NCBI RefSeq assembly: GCF_040409815.1
Contig: NZ_CP099959.1
Span: forward strand, 1,240,001 to 1,304,000
Direction: 5' to 3'
Source: Polynucleobacter sp. UK-FUSCHL-C3
Lineage (GTDB): Bacteria > Pseudomonadota > Gammaproteobacteria > Burkholderiales > Burkholderiaceae
Length of the DNA: 64,000 nt
Shown: piece after piece, positions 47,728 through 56,804 of the stretch
Layout of the letters: the number at the start of each line of letters is the position of its first letter
Numbering within the stretch: the first letter of the stretch is position 1
Notes under the pieces: generated by a model
Told to the model about the DNA's origin: nothing
The model's input: the letters and a program-made list of their open reading frames with translations, nothing else
The model's database searches: none
Made by a program: the position numbers and the translations under genes

Positions 47728-49530
47728 TTAAGCGATCTCTTCTGGGAAGTATTTAGCAATACAACGAATTGGGTTTGGTGCTGCTTGACCCAAGCCACAA
47801 ATAGACGCATCGATCATTACCGTAGATAAATCTTCTAAGGTTGCTTGATCCCATTTAGGGGCAAGCATCAACTGCGCTGCTTTGCTGGTACCGACACGAC
47901 ACGGGGTGCACTGCCCACAACTCTCGTGCTCGAAGAAGCGCATCACATTAAGCGCTGCGTCACGAGCCTTATCGTGATGGCTAAATACCATCACAGCGGC
48001 TGATCCAATAAAACAACCATAGGGTTGTAAGGTATCAAAATCCAAAGGAATGGTGTTCATAGTGGCAGGCAAAATACCGCCCGATGCACCGCCTGGTAAA
48101 TACCCATAGAAAGTATGGCCGTCCTGCATACCGCCGCAATATTCGTCAATCAACTCCTGAATCGTGATCCCAGCAGGAGCCAACTTCACACCAGGCAACT
48201 TAACGCGACCGCTCACACTAAAACTGCGCAGGCCTTTGCGATCGTGGCGACCAAAGGAACTAAACCATTGAGGCCCACGCTGCACAATATCGCGCACCCA
48301 ATAGAGGGTCTCAAAATTATGTTCTAGGGTTGGACGACCAAAGAGACCGACTTGAGCAATATAAGGAGGGCGCATTCTGGGCTCGCCCCGCTTACCCTCA
48401 ATACTCTCAATCATGGCTGACTCCTCGCCACAAATATAAGCCCCTGCTCCACGACGAAGTTCAATCAGGGGCAATTTATACGGCGGGTTAGCCTGTAGTT
48501 TTTGAATCTCATTGGCCAGTAGTTCACGGCAGCCATGGTACTCATCCCGCAAATAGATATAGCAAGCATCAATACCAACCACTTGGGCTGCTATTAACAT
48601 GCCTTCCAAGAAGCGATGGGGATCTCGCTCTAAATACGTACGATCTTTAAATGTGCCGGGCTCGCCCTCATCGATATTGACTGCCATTAACTTGGGTGCA
48701 GTTTGATCTCTGACAATCCGCCATTTACGACCCGCCGGAAATCCTGCGCCCCCAAGACCCCGCAAACCAGAATCTTCCATTGCCTTGATGACAGTCTCTG
48801 GGTCTTGCTGTTGGTTTGCCAAATTGCTTGCTAATGCATAACCACCCTTGGCACGATAAGCCTCATATCCGACATAGGCAGGCGAGACCACATTTGCCTT
48901 TTGCTCTGGACTAACACCTTTTTGTACAAAATCAGCCGGTTCAAACTGAGCATCGTCCTTCGCTTTTGGATGCGTAGTTTGTCGATTCTTAATAGCATTT
49001 GATATTTTCTCGACATCTGCAAATAAAACCGGATATTGATGTACTACGGCAACGGGTGCTTGTTCACAACGACCCACACAAGGTGCCGCAATCACTTTCA
49101 CCTTCGAGTTACCTAAAATGGTTGGTAAGCGCTCAAGTAAACTTTTAGCTCCTGCGAGCTCGCACGAGAGCCCATCGCAAACGCGTACCGTAATATCGGC
49201 CACAGGGTCATTGCCGCGGACCACCTCAAAGTGATGATAAAAAGTTGCGACCTCATAAACCTCTGCCATTGGTAAATTCATTAGCTTGGCTAGCACCACC
49301 AAATGATGATCGTGTAAAGCACGGTACTCGTCATTTAATAAATGAAGATTTTCAATTAATAAATCGCGTCGATAAGGACCATCGCCAATTAAGGCTTGAA
49401 TTTCTGCCAGCGCAACATCATCCGCTTGCCGCCCCTTTAGCTTACTTTTTTGTTTAATACGCGCACGAAGATCATCTGCAGTTGCGATGGCAACTGCCTT
49501 GATTTCACCGGAAGGCTTAGGATGATTCAT
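47728..49530 (-). CDS. fdwB: NAD-dependent formate dehydrogenase, fused beta subunit
   Basis: This is the NADH-forming electron-transfer subunit. It is a fusion of a NuoE-like 2Fe-2S domain (about residues 25-185; CDGLSC then CVGRC) and a NuoF-like NAD/FMN domain (about 230-600; [43 protein letters not shown] and the cluster motif [12 protein letters not shown]). The fusion separates it from the FdsG/FdsB type, where the two are separate genes. A TTG at 49548 is in frame, but ATG 49530 (600 residues) is the better start. It abuts fdwA with no spacer. Confidence 0.9.
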   Translation of the reverse strand: MNHPKPSGEIKAVAIATADDLRARIKQKSKLKGRQADDVALAEIQALIGDGPYRRDLLIENLHLLNDEYRALHDHHLVVLAKLMNLPMAEVYEVATFYHHFEVVRGNDPVADITVRVCDGLSCELAGAKSLLERLPTILGNSKVKVIAAPCVGRCEQAPVAVVHQYPVLFADVEKISNAIKNRQTTHPKAKDDAQFEPADFVQKGVSPEQKANVVSPAYVGYEAYRAKGGYALASNLANQQQDPETVIKAMEDSGLRGLGGAGFPAGRKWRIVRDQTAPKLMAVNIDEGEPGTFKDRTYLERDPHRFLEGMLIAAQVVGIDACYIYLRDEYHGCRELLANEIQKLQANPPYKLPLIELRRGAGAYICGEESAMIESIEGKRGEPRMRPPYIAQVGLFGRPTLEHNFETLYWVRDIVQRGPQWFSSFGRHDRKGLRSFSVSGRVKLPGVKLAPAGITIQELIDEYCGGMQDGHTFYGYLPGGASGGILPATMNTIPLDFDTLQPYGCFIGSAAVMVFSHHDKARDAALNVMRFFEHESCGQCTPCRVGTSKAAQLMLAPKWDQATLEDLSTVMIDASICGLGQAAPNPIRCIAKYFPEEIA

Positions 49531-49713
49531 GCGATATCTGTCTCTCAATCGAAATACGATTTCATAGGTGCAAGATGCCTTTGTATAGGCCCGAGCAAAC
49601 TGTAACTAATTTAATTTATTCAGGTGTTTATGTAATTGATATGGCTCAAGTTCAAGGTAATAAGGGTTAACCCTAATTCTATAAGACCGATGTAATTAAA
49701 GAAGCCTAAAACA
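49531..49713. other. Upstream region of the formate dehydrogenase operon
   Basis: This non-coding stretch precedes fdwB. It contains a perfect 12-bp palindrome, AGGGTTAACCCT, at 49663-49674, about 135 bases upstream of the fdwB ATG, which could bind a regulator. I found no convincing -35/-10 pair and no riboswitch-like fold. The ORF that spans 49620-49883 is a shadow of the lipoprotein gene. Confidence 0.4.
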
Positions 49714-49921
49714 CTAATTTGAGCTCGGCAAGAATGTATTGCTGTAATCCATCTCCCTCTGTCGAACACGGGCTTTAAAGCATGACTCATGGTCGGGCGA
49801 ACCAATCCGCAATCCCACAGAGGTGCAATCTTGTTGGGCTGCAGACTGAACTGTTCCACATCCACTAAGAGACATGGTGACAAAAAGAGTAGGCTACAGG
49901 AATCAAACGAATTGGTCTCAT
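49714..49921 (-). pseudogene. Small lipoprotein gene with a +1 frameshift in a T5 run
   Basis: From ATG 49921 the frame encodes a lipoprotein-type start (MRPIRLIPVAYSF), then runs out of frame at TTTTT (49882-49886). Removing one T joins it to a second frame that reads FVTMSLSGC, a lipobox, and continues for about 48 residues to TAG 49714. The mature part has the spacing DCTSVGLRIGSPDHESCF, matching a small-lipoprotein pattern C-x3-G-x3-G-[ST]-x3-x2-C that I recall from other proteobacteria. The whole would be 68 residues. It may be a pseudogene, a sequencing error in the homopolymer, or decoded by slippage. It follows the TauE gene by 20 bases on the same strand. Confidence 0.6.
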
Positions 49922-49941
49922 GATGGTAACGAGTCTAGCAC

Positions 49942-50646
49942 CTAAAGGGCTTGTTTTAACAAAAGAACAGAGCCAGCAAACAGCAAAATAAGTCCATAGG
50001 TCTGCTGCATGCGATGCTTACTTAAATTGCGATGCGCCTTGGACCCCAACCATAAGCCAGCGATCATGCACGGAATTAAGATGAGGCCCAACGTTAGTAT
50101 GGGCATATGCAAGATCAAGCCCGTAAAAAGCATGAACAACAGACGCATAAAGACCAGTACCAAAATTGCTAGAGCCATCGTAGCCCGCAAGCGCATGGGT
50201 TGATCCAGACGCATCGATAAATAGGATGCATAAATTACCCCACCTGTAGCATATAGAGCTGTAAAGACCCCACCAATTGCACCAAAGGGAATCGCCCAAT
50301 AACGACTAATAATATGAATCGGCTTGGATTGGGAACGGGTCAGAACGCGTATTCCGTTTGCTGCGGCAAATACTCCCAAAACAATTAATAAAGGCTTCTG
50401 TGGTGCATTTAAGAGTAAGGTAATCCCAATCACCATGCCTACAAAGGTAAATGGAAACAACCATGTCAATTCTTTTTTATCTGCCTCTCGATAGGATTTG
50501 CCTCCCAAGTAAAAAGCTGCGCAGAGATCCAGAATCACCATCAAGGGCACAACAATTTGCAATGGGAAAAATAAAACCAGAATGGGCACCGCAATGATGG
50601 AGGAGCCAAATCCAGATATCCCAAAAATAAAATAAGCCACAAACAC
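49942..50646 (-). CDS. TauE/SafE (DUF81) family sulfite exporter-like permease
   Basis: This is a membrane permease of the TauE/SafE family, whose members move sulfite, sulfonates or other anions. The first canonical start is GTG 50646, giving 234 residues and about seven helices with the family FGISGFGSSIIAVP. That start cuts the first helix. In-frame codons upstream as far as an ATT at 50700 read IPIFELIAPLSLIAACAIV, the expected N-terminus, and would give the usual 252 residues before a stop codon. An AUU start is therefore plausible. It lies 16-70 bases after the DUF748 gene. Confidence 0.82.
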   Translation of the reverse strand: MFVAYFIFGISGFGSSIIAVPILVLFFPLQIVVPLMVILDLCAAFYLGGKSYREADKKELTWLFPFTFVGMVIGITLLLNAPQKPLLIVLGVFAAANGIRVLTRSQSKPIHIISRYWAIPFGAIGGVFTALYATGGVIYASYLSMRLDQPMRLRATMALAILVLVFMRLLFMLFTGLILHMPILTLGLILIPCMIAGLWLGSKAHRNLSKHRMQQTYGLILLFAGSVLLLKQAL

Positions 50647-50716
50647 AATTGCGCATGCAGCAATTAAGGAGAGGGGTGCAATTAGCTCAAAAATGGGAAT
50701 GCTTTATAAGGTCAAT

Positions 50717-53110
50717 TTATTTACTGCCTAGATTAACACCAAGCGGGATCCCGTCTTTATCAGCAACCGCCTCATTGGATGAGCCCAACTTAATACGCTC
50801 TACTAGGCTAGGATTATTTTGTAGCATTAAATCTCGTGCGCGACTTGCTCGCGTAGCGGCTAATTGTTTTAACTCTGTATCACCAATTACAAAGCTTAGA
50901 ATAATCTCACTCCGTAACTGCTGATAACGAGCCTCATTATCCGGTAGTGTGATTAAGCGTTGAGCCAACTTAATCTTTCCCACCTGCTGACCATACGCTG
51001 ATTTAATCCCAGACTGAATGCGCGGGTCTGAAAGGCTTGTGGTCGGTAATGGTTCGCTCGGGCTCAATTTAAACCCCGCTGCATTCAAAATAGCGTGATC
51101 TGCTCGGGCGCGCGCCAACTCCAGTTTGTCAGAACCGGGATCATATGCGCCGAATAACTCAATCGTTGCATTAGGGCGTTTTACTAATACACCAGCTAAT
51201 TTATCGAGCTTTTCTTGGTCGGCGGGTAAATAGGTGCTCTCCCCCACCACGGAATAAATGGGCGCATCACTTTGCAAACCCAATAAAGATGCCAATGCCC
51301 TAAATGGAGCGGTGACAATATTACTAAGCACTGTGCTGATAGCCTGCCAGACCAAACCCGAAGCAGAAAACTCCGGCGAATCAATATTTCCTTTGATACT
51401 TAAAGAGATATCAATCACATTATCCGAGTCTTCCAATAAGGCCACAGCCAACCTTAACGGTAGTCGCTTTCCCTGAAAATCAGGAATCTCCTCGCCCAAT
51501 TGAATATCTTTAATCACAAAACGATTTTGACCAAGTAACTCAGCATCTTTTGCTTTGTAGTTCAATAAAAGATCGAGGCGTCCGTCGTTAATAGAATATC
51601 CAGCATGCTTTATAAAATAAGCATTGGCAGTATTCAGGGGCACATTCTTAAACTCAACAGAGAGATCATGATTTCGTCTGGGGTCATCAAACGAGGCTTG
51701 GCCTTTTGCTCTGAAACTTCCTTTATCCGCAATGAACCCGTTGAGTGCGATTTCAGCATATCGGCCAGGCGTATTGCTAACGCCCAATAAAGAACCATTT
51801 AATTTACGTATCTCCGTCTTAAGCTGTGGAACCACAGCAAGATCGGAGAACTGCACAAGTCCATCGCGCAATTTTACGGCCTTAATATCCAGTTGAAATC
51901 GAGAGGATTGTGCTTGATTTACAGACCCAGCCGAGTCAACCTCAGGACTTGTGGGCTTTGCAAACATTCGGCGGATATTTGATAAGCCCTTCTCATCAAG
52001 ATCAAATAAGAAATTAGGTTGATTAAATATTAGCTCATCAATCGTTAAGGCGGTGTTACCGCTAGCCAACTTTCTAAGATCGATTTGTTTGATATCGACT
52101 TGCTTCCACTGAACAAAGGGTTGACGTGGCTTACCCTCCGTTATCTCCACATCAAGTAAGCGCAAATCACCACTCGCCGACCACAAATGATTCTTCAACT
52201 GATACCGCATCTGGCCACTCATCACTCCCTTATTAGTACTTAGAGGGCTATTGGCAGGCAATAAAGAAACGATTGGAGCAATCGAAAGATTGGTAATTCC
52301 AGTATCAATTAGTATCTGATCTTGTTTGGTTTTGAGTGTTAAAACGAAATCTAATTCGCCATCATCTAATTTGAGGTTTAACTTAGCATCCAGGGTGTCT
52401 GGATTGGGGCTAGATATCCCTCCCGATGCACGGACCTTTTGCACAACAATCATCTTATTAAGCGATGGAATGAGGATATCAACCTTGCCCAAATCCAAAG
52501 AATACAAGGCTTCAATCCCTGATTGATCAGTTTTACTCGAGTAATTACTTAACTTTTTGAGGTCCAATGAAAAGGGACCAAGGTCATCTGCAAATTTCGT
52601 TTGCTCATCATTGAGCTTTAATCGTGCCTCACGAATTGTGAAGTTCTCAACGAATACCTTGGGAGCCTTTGACTTGTTCTCCACAGCACCGACTTGCTTC
52701 TCCGAAATCGATTCAATAAACTCAAGCCAGTTCCACTTTGCGTTTGCTTTAGCATCTCTCTCAAAAAGAATAGATGGGCCATCTAGCTGAATATCCTGAA
52801 TGCCAATCTCCCCAAGAACCAACTTACCCCACTGCAAACTCAGCATGCCGCGCTCTAGAGAAAATAGTTCTTTACCCTCAATTTGCTTTAGCTTTAAGCC
52901 GTACAACTCCACTTTTAAGGCAAAAGGCTTTACAGCAATATCTTGAAGCTCAACTTGGTAGCCCACCTTCTGGCTATATTGCTCCAAAGACCCTTTAATC
53001 CATGACGGGGCCCAAGCAACACCCACGACCCAAAAGAGTGTGGCAACTGCCAAAAAGCCCAGTGTGATTTTGCTCGTCAGGCGAATTAGCCTTGCTTTAT
53101 GCAATTGCAT
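50717..53110 (-). CDS. DUF748 family AsmA-like membrane-anchored protein
   Basis: This 797-residue protein has one N-terminal transmembrane anchor (ITLGFLAVATLFWVVGVAW, about 16-34) and a long beta-rich periplasmic region of the AsmA/DUF748 type. DUF748 repeats include WVEFIE-type and PFSLDLKKL, FVEN.TIREA segments, and residues 300-600 show the FQLDIKAVKLRDGLVQFSDL class of motif. The C-terminal 150 residues include an OmpA-like ELFGAYDPGSDKLELARARA. AsmA-like proteins are thought to carry phospholipids to the outer membrane; the role here is inferred. The 168-residue membrane protein gene lies six bases upstream. Confidence 0.85.
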   Translation of the reverse strand: MQLHKARLIRLTSKITLGFLAVATLFWVVGVAWAPSWIKGSLEQYSQKVGYQVELQDIAVKPFALKVELYGLKLKQIEGKELFSLERGMLSLQWGKLVLGEIGIQDIQLDGPSILFERDAKANAKWNWLEFIESISEKQVGAVENKSKAPKVFVENFTIREARLKLNDEQTKFADDLGPFSLDLKKLSNYSSKTDQSGIEALYSLDLGKVDILIPSLNKMIVVQKVRASGGISSPNPDTLDAKLNLKLDDGELDFVLTLKTKQDQILIDTGITNLSIAPIVSLLPANSPLSTNKGVMSGQMRYQLKNHLWSASGDLRLLDVEITEGKPRQPFVQWKQVDIKQIDLRKLASGNTALTIDELIFNQPNFLFDLDEKGLSNIRRMFAKPTSPEVDSAGSVNQAQSSRFQLDIKAVKLRDGLVQFSDLAVVPQLKTEIRKLNGSLLGVSNTPGRYAEIALNGFIADKGSFRAKGQASFDDPRRNHDLSVEFKNVPLNTANAYFIKHAGYSINDGRLDLLLNYKAKDAELLGQNRFVIKDIQLGEEIPDFQGKRLPLRLAVALLEDSDNVIDISLSIKGNIDSPEFSASGLVWQAISTVLSNIVTAPFRALASLLGLQSDAPIYSVVGESTYLPADQEKLDKLAGVLVKRPNATIELFGAYDPGSDKLELARARADHAILNAAGFKLSPSEPLPTTSLSDPRIQSGIKSAYGQQVGKIKLAQRLITLPDNEARYQQLRSEIILSFVIGDTELKQLAATRASRARDLMLQNNPSLVERIKLGSSNEAVADKDGIPLGVNLGSK

Positions 53111-53116
53111 AAACCC

Positions 53117-53623
53117 CTATCCTAAAAAAATACGCTTCGTTTCTTGATCACCAATCACTAATTTAAGTGACATAAATGTAAGGTACGGCAATAGAATCAA
53201 CCAATAGATTAAGCATAGAGCTAGTATATGAATAGGATCGCCATTTCCAAAATTAGCCAAGGAGCTAATAAAGCCCTTATGATGAATCCAACCCTCCATC
53301 CCCGACTCGATTGCACTTAACAAAACCACTACCAATAAATAAACCAGAGAACGTGGCAGGATTTGCCAAATTAATCCCCGCTTTACATTGCTTTGGATGG
53401 GATAGATCGCTTGTCCAAGCAACATAAATTTGGCGCACAGTAATGCCTTAATCAATGCCAAGCTAATTGGGGCATATGGAACCCCCTCGTTTCGAAGAAT
53501 GGAATAGTTCAAGAATACAAGTGCGCTAAACCAAATAGAGAAGTAGGCAAAGAGGATCAGGATTTTCTGAATATCCTCTCCCAGTTTATGAGTGATTGAG
53601 TGGTTTTGCATAGCAGGCTTCAT
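53117..53623 (-). CDS. Unidentified four-helix membrane protein
   Basis: I do not recognise the family. The 168-residue product has four hydrophobic segments, at about residues 20-43, 52-72, 88-110 and 128-153, with short charged loops (VKRGLIWQILPRS and ESGMEGWIHHKG). ATG 53623 is used; a second Met four codons in is possible. It precedes the DUF748 gene by six bases, so the two are likely co-transcribed and may work together in the envelope. Confidence 0.7.
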   Translation of the reverse strand: MKPAMQNHSITHKLGEDIQKILILFAYFSIWFSALVFLNYSILRNEGVPYAPISLALIKALLCAKFMLLGQAIYPIQSNVKRGLIWQILPRSLVYLLVVVLLSAIESGMEGWIHHKGFISSLANFGNGDPIHILALCLIYWLILLPYLTFMSLKLVIGDQETKRIFLG

Positions 53624-53675
53624 TAACTTTATCTAAATGATAAAGCCCTATGAGGATAATTCAGATGAATGAATA

Positions 53676-54617
53676 CTAGAGCTTAATTTTTAAACGATAG
53701 GCAATCTCACCAACGATGCCTCGCCTAAATGCTAGAACGCAAATCACAAAGATGGCTCCGGTTGCAATCGTGCTCCAACCGCCTAAGTTAGCTAAATAAT
53801 TTTGTAGATTTATGATCACAGCGGCTCCAGCGACAGGGCCCCATAAGGTGCCAATGCCACCGAGAATGGTCATCAGTACCGCCTCACCAGAGGTGTGCCA
53901 GAAAACATCCGATAGCGATGCAAGCTGTAAAACTAAGCTTTTGAGTCCCCCGCCCAAACCAGCGAGACCGGCCGACAGAGTGAATGCAATCAATTTGTAA
54001 CGGTTAACGTCATAGCCTAAGGAAATAGCGCGCGGCTCGTTCTCTCGAATGGATTTCATTACTTGGCCAAAAGGTGAACTCACAATCCGCTTGATCATGA
54101 AAAATGCCAAGATAAAGACGATCAATGCGAAGTAATACATATGGGTTGAACTGGACAGCTCAATCAAGCCTAAGAACTTACCGCGCGGGACACCCTGAAT
54201 ACCATCTTCACCATTGGTGAATGGCACTTGAGTTGCCAAGAAATAAATAACTTGCGCAAGAGCTAAGGTAATCATCGCAAAGTAAATACCTTGACGCCGA
54301 ATTGCTAGAGCACCAAAAACATAGCCTAATGCGGTAGAGCACAGCACTCCACAAATCAAACCAAGCTCAGGGGTCATCCCCCACTCTTTCATGACATAGG
54401 CAGTGATATACGCACCAGTTCCAAAAAAGGCAGCATGACCAAAAGATAGGAGGCCGGCAAACCCGAGAAGAAGATTTAGAGATGCCGCAAAGATTGCAAA
54501 ACAGAATACCTTCATCATAAACAGGTCATATACAAAACCCTGCCATGGAATCAATGCCAAAAGTGCAATGATCACTAAAGAAATTTTATCGAGCGTCGTG
54601 AGTTTGGATTTCATCAT
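53676..54617 (-). CDS. livM: Branched-chain amino acid-type ABC transporter permease LivM
   Basis: This is the second permease subunit of a HAAT-family importer. The 313-residue product has about eight helices, the GYGAFFGTGAY-type entry (SFGHAAFFGTGAYI), the EAA-loop SIRENEPRAISLGYDV and a GGIGTLWGPVAGA segment. It overlaps livH by one base (TAATG). Despite the name, the substrate may be another carboxylate; the neighbouring acyl-CoA genes suggest so. Confidence 0.92.
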   Translation of the reverse strand: MMKSKLTTLDKISLVIIALLALIPWQGFVYDLFMMKVFCFAIFAASLNLLLGFAGLLSFGHAAFFGTGAYITAYVMKEWGMTPELGLICGVLCSTALGYVFGALAIRRQGIYFAMITLALAQVIYFLATQVPFTNGEDGIQGVPRGKFLGLIELSSSTHMYYFALIVFILAFFMIKRIVSSPFGQVMKSIRENEPRAISLGYDVNRYKLIAFTLSAGLAGLGGGLKSLVLQLASLSDVFWHTSGEAVLMTILGGIGTLWGPVAGAAVIINLQNYLANLGGWSTIATGAIFVICVLAFRRGIVGEIAYRLKIKL

Positions 54618-55531
54618 TAGTTAGATTTCCCAAACAGTCCAGCGGGCTTAATTAAAAGAACAATAATCATGATTACAAAGATTGAGACCGAAGAGGCTTG
54701 AGGGTAAAACACTTTAGTGAGTCCCTCTATGACTCCTAATCCCAATCCTGTGACAATCGCACCCGCAATGGATCCCATGCCACCGATGACAACCACGGCA
54801 AATACCACAATGATTAAGTTAGAACCCATCACTGCGGTTACTTGATAGACAGGAGCGGCCATGACCCCAGCAAAAGCAGCAAGCGCACAACCAGCCCCAT
54901 ACGTGAGGGTCACAATCAATGGAACGTTCACGCCCAGAGCCTGCAATAAACGCGGGTTCTCAGTACCAGCTCGCAATAAACTGCCCAAGCTAGTGCGCTC
55001 AATAAAATACCAGGTGGCAAAGCAAACGATCAATGCTAAGAAAACAACCCACAATCGGTAATACGGCAAAAAGAGTTCGGCAACCCGAATGCCGCCCTGT
55101 AATAACTCTGGCACAGGATAGCTATTACCTAATGCGCCAAACCAATGACGAAACATCCCTTCTATCACTAAGGCAAGCCCAAAGGTTAAGAGCAGGCCAT
55201 ACAGGTGATCAAGGTGATAAAGACGCTTTAGCATCGTTTTTTCAATCACGATGCTAAAAAGTCCTACGATCAGAGGCGCCAGAAACAGAGCAACAAAATA
55301 GTTGATCTGAAACTCTGGCATCCCAATCCAATTGCCCACTTGAGTTAATCCAATCCACGCCACCATGGCGCCCAACATATACTGAGCGCCGTGAGTGAAG
55401 TTAATCACATTCAATAAACCAAAAATCACCGCCAAGCCCAAGCTCAACAGCGCATAGAAAGAACCGTTAATCAGTCCAATTAAGAGCTGTGAGACTAAGG
55501 CTTGCGGGGTGATTCCGAGTAACTCAAACAT
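54617..55531 (-). CDS. livH: Branched-chain amino acid-type ABC transporter permease LivH
   Basis: This is the first permease subunit of the importer. The 304-residue product has about eight helices, the N-terminal LINGSFYALLSLGLAVIFG, NFTHGAQYMLGA, the cytoplasmic coupling loop RTSLGSLLRAGTENPRLLQALGVN and GGMGSIAGAIVTGLGLG. It lies 19 bases after the binding-protein gene. Confidence 0.92.
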   Translation of the reverse strand: MFELLGITPQALVSQLLIGLINGSFYALLSLGLAVIFGLLNVINFTHGAQYMLGAMVAWIGLTQVGNWIGMPEFQINYFVALFLAPLIVGLFSIVIEKTMLKRLYHLDHLYGLLLTFGLALVIEGMFRHWFGALGNSYPVPELLQGGIRVAELFLPYYRLWVVFLALIVCFATWYFIERTSLGSLLRAGTENPRLLQALGVNVPLIVTLTYGAGCALAAFAGVMAAPVYQVTAVMGSNLIIVVFAVVVIGGMGSIAGAIVTGLGLGVIEGLTKVFYPQASSVSIFVIMIIVLLIKPAGLFGKSN

Positions 55532-55550
55532 GACTTGGAGCAGTCCTCAA

Positions 55551-56765
55551 TTACTTAGTGACGTATTTGCACTTCGATTGCGCTAAGGGCAAAGTCGCAT
55601 CTTTAGCAGCAATAACCTTAACAACCTTCGCTACGTCATTGGGCCCTTTAGACTCATTAGGCTTTTTGACTTCGAGCAAATACATATCATGCTCAAACTT
55701 ACCATCAGCACGAATTCTGCCTTTGAAGAGGCCATCATTAATTTCAATGGATTTCATCTGTTTCATGACCGCATCTGAGTTATCCGTTTTTGTTGCTTCT
55801 ACGGCTTTCAAATACTGCATCGTTGCAGAATAAACACCAGCTTGAACAGATGTTGGAGCCTTACCCTTGAACTCCTTCATGAAGCGCTCAGCAAACTTAC
55901 GATTGGCGTCATTAAAGTCCCAATACCAACCTTCAGTAAATGTCATACCAGCTGTTTGTCTTAAGCCAAGGGCTTGAATATCGCTTGTAAACATTAGCAA
56001 TGGTACAACCGTTTGTTTCGATCCCATAATGCCAAGCTCAGCAGCTTGCTTGACCGATCCAATGGTGTCGCCGCCCGCATTAGCTAAGCCAATAACCTCT
56101 GCCTTAGACGATTGAGCCTGAGCCATAAACGAGGAGAAATCGGTGGTGTTAATTGGATGCTTTACACCGCCTAATACTTTTCCACCACTAGCCAAAACCA
56201 CTTCAGTAGTATCACGCTCTAGGGTATGGCCGAATGCATAATCTGCCGTGACAAAGAACCAAGTCTTCTTACCAGAATCGACCACTGCTTTACCGGTTCC
56301 ACGTGAGAGAGCATAGGTATCGTAGACATAGTGAATGCTGTATGGGGTGCACTTCTCATTAGTAATTTGCAAAGATGCTGCACCATTAACAATCGAAACT
56401 CGCTTGAATTGCTCAGCCACTTCCATAGCAGCTAGTGCTGAGGCAGTAGAAACGTTACCGACAATCATGTCCACTTTATCTTTTTCAAACATCTCGCGTG
56501 CTTTCGAGCTCGCAAGGTCTGCTTTAGATTGGGTATCTGCCGATGTAATCACAATCTTCTTGCCTAATACTTGGCCACCAAAATCTTTGGCAGCCATCTG
56601 AGCCGCCAAGAGTGCGCCAGGACCTTCAATCGCAGAATAAATTCCGGAGAGGTCTGTTAACACACCAATCCGTACCTCATTATCTGAAACCGTTTGAGCC
56701 TGAGCAGGAATCGCTGCTGCCATAAAGCAGGAAGCGACTAATGTTGCAATTGCTGTTTTTTTCAT
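55551..56765 (-). CDS. ABC transporter substrate-binding protein, LivK type
   Basis: This is a periplasmic binding protein of the type I fold (Peripla_BP_6). It has 404 residues, with a 23-residue signal peptide ending AQAQ, then VRIGVLTDLSGIYSAIEGPG and the ligand-facing NVSTASALA and YAFGHTLERD regions. Members of this branch bind branched-chain amino acids, amides or small organic and aromatic acids. The ligand cannot be read directly. It lies between livF and livH, 38 bases after livF. Confidence 0.9.
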   Translation of the reverse strand: MKKTAIATLVASCFMAAAIPAQAQTVSDNEVRIGVLTDLSGIYSAIEGPGALLAAQMAAKDFGGQVLGKKIVITSADTQSKADLASSKAREMFEKDKVDMIVGNVSTASALAAMEVAEQFKRVSIVNGAASLQITNEKCTPYSIHYVYDTYALSRGTGKAVVDSGKKTWFFVTADYAFGHTLERDTTEVVLASGGKVLGGVKHPINTTDFSSFMAQAQSSKAEVIGLANAGGDTIGSVKQAAELGIMGSKQTVVPLLMFTSDIQALGLRQTAGMTFTEGWYWDFNDANRKFAERFMKEFKGKAPTSVQAGVYSATMQYLKAVEATKTDNSDAVMKQMKSIEINDGLFKGRIRADGKFEHDMYLLEVKKPNESKGPNDVAKVVKVIAAKDATLPLAQSKCKYVTK

Positions 56766-56804
56766 TTGAACTTCTCCTTATAAACTTTTTTCAACTTATT
56801 AAAA

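Noticed and set aside
49620..49883. 87-codon minus-strand ORF
   Set aside because: It is in a different frame from the lipoprotein-like coding signal that fills the same interval, and its own product has no signal peptide, domain or plausible composition.
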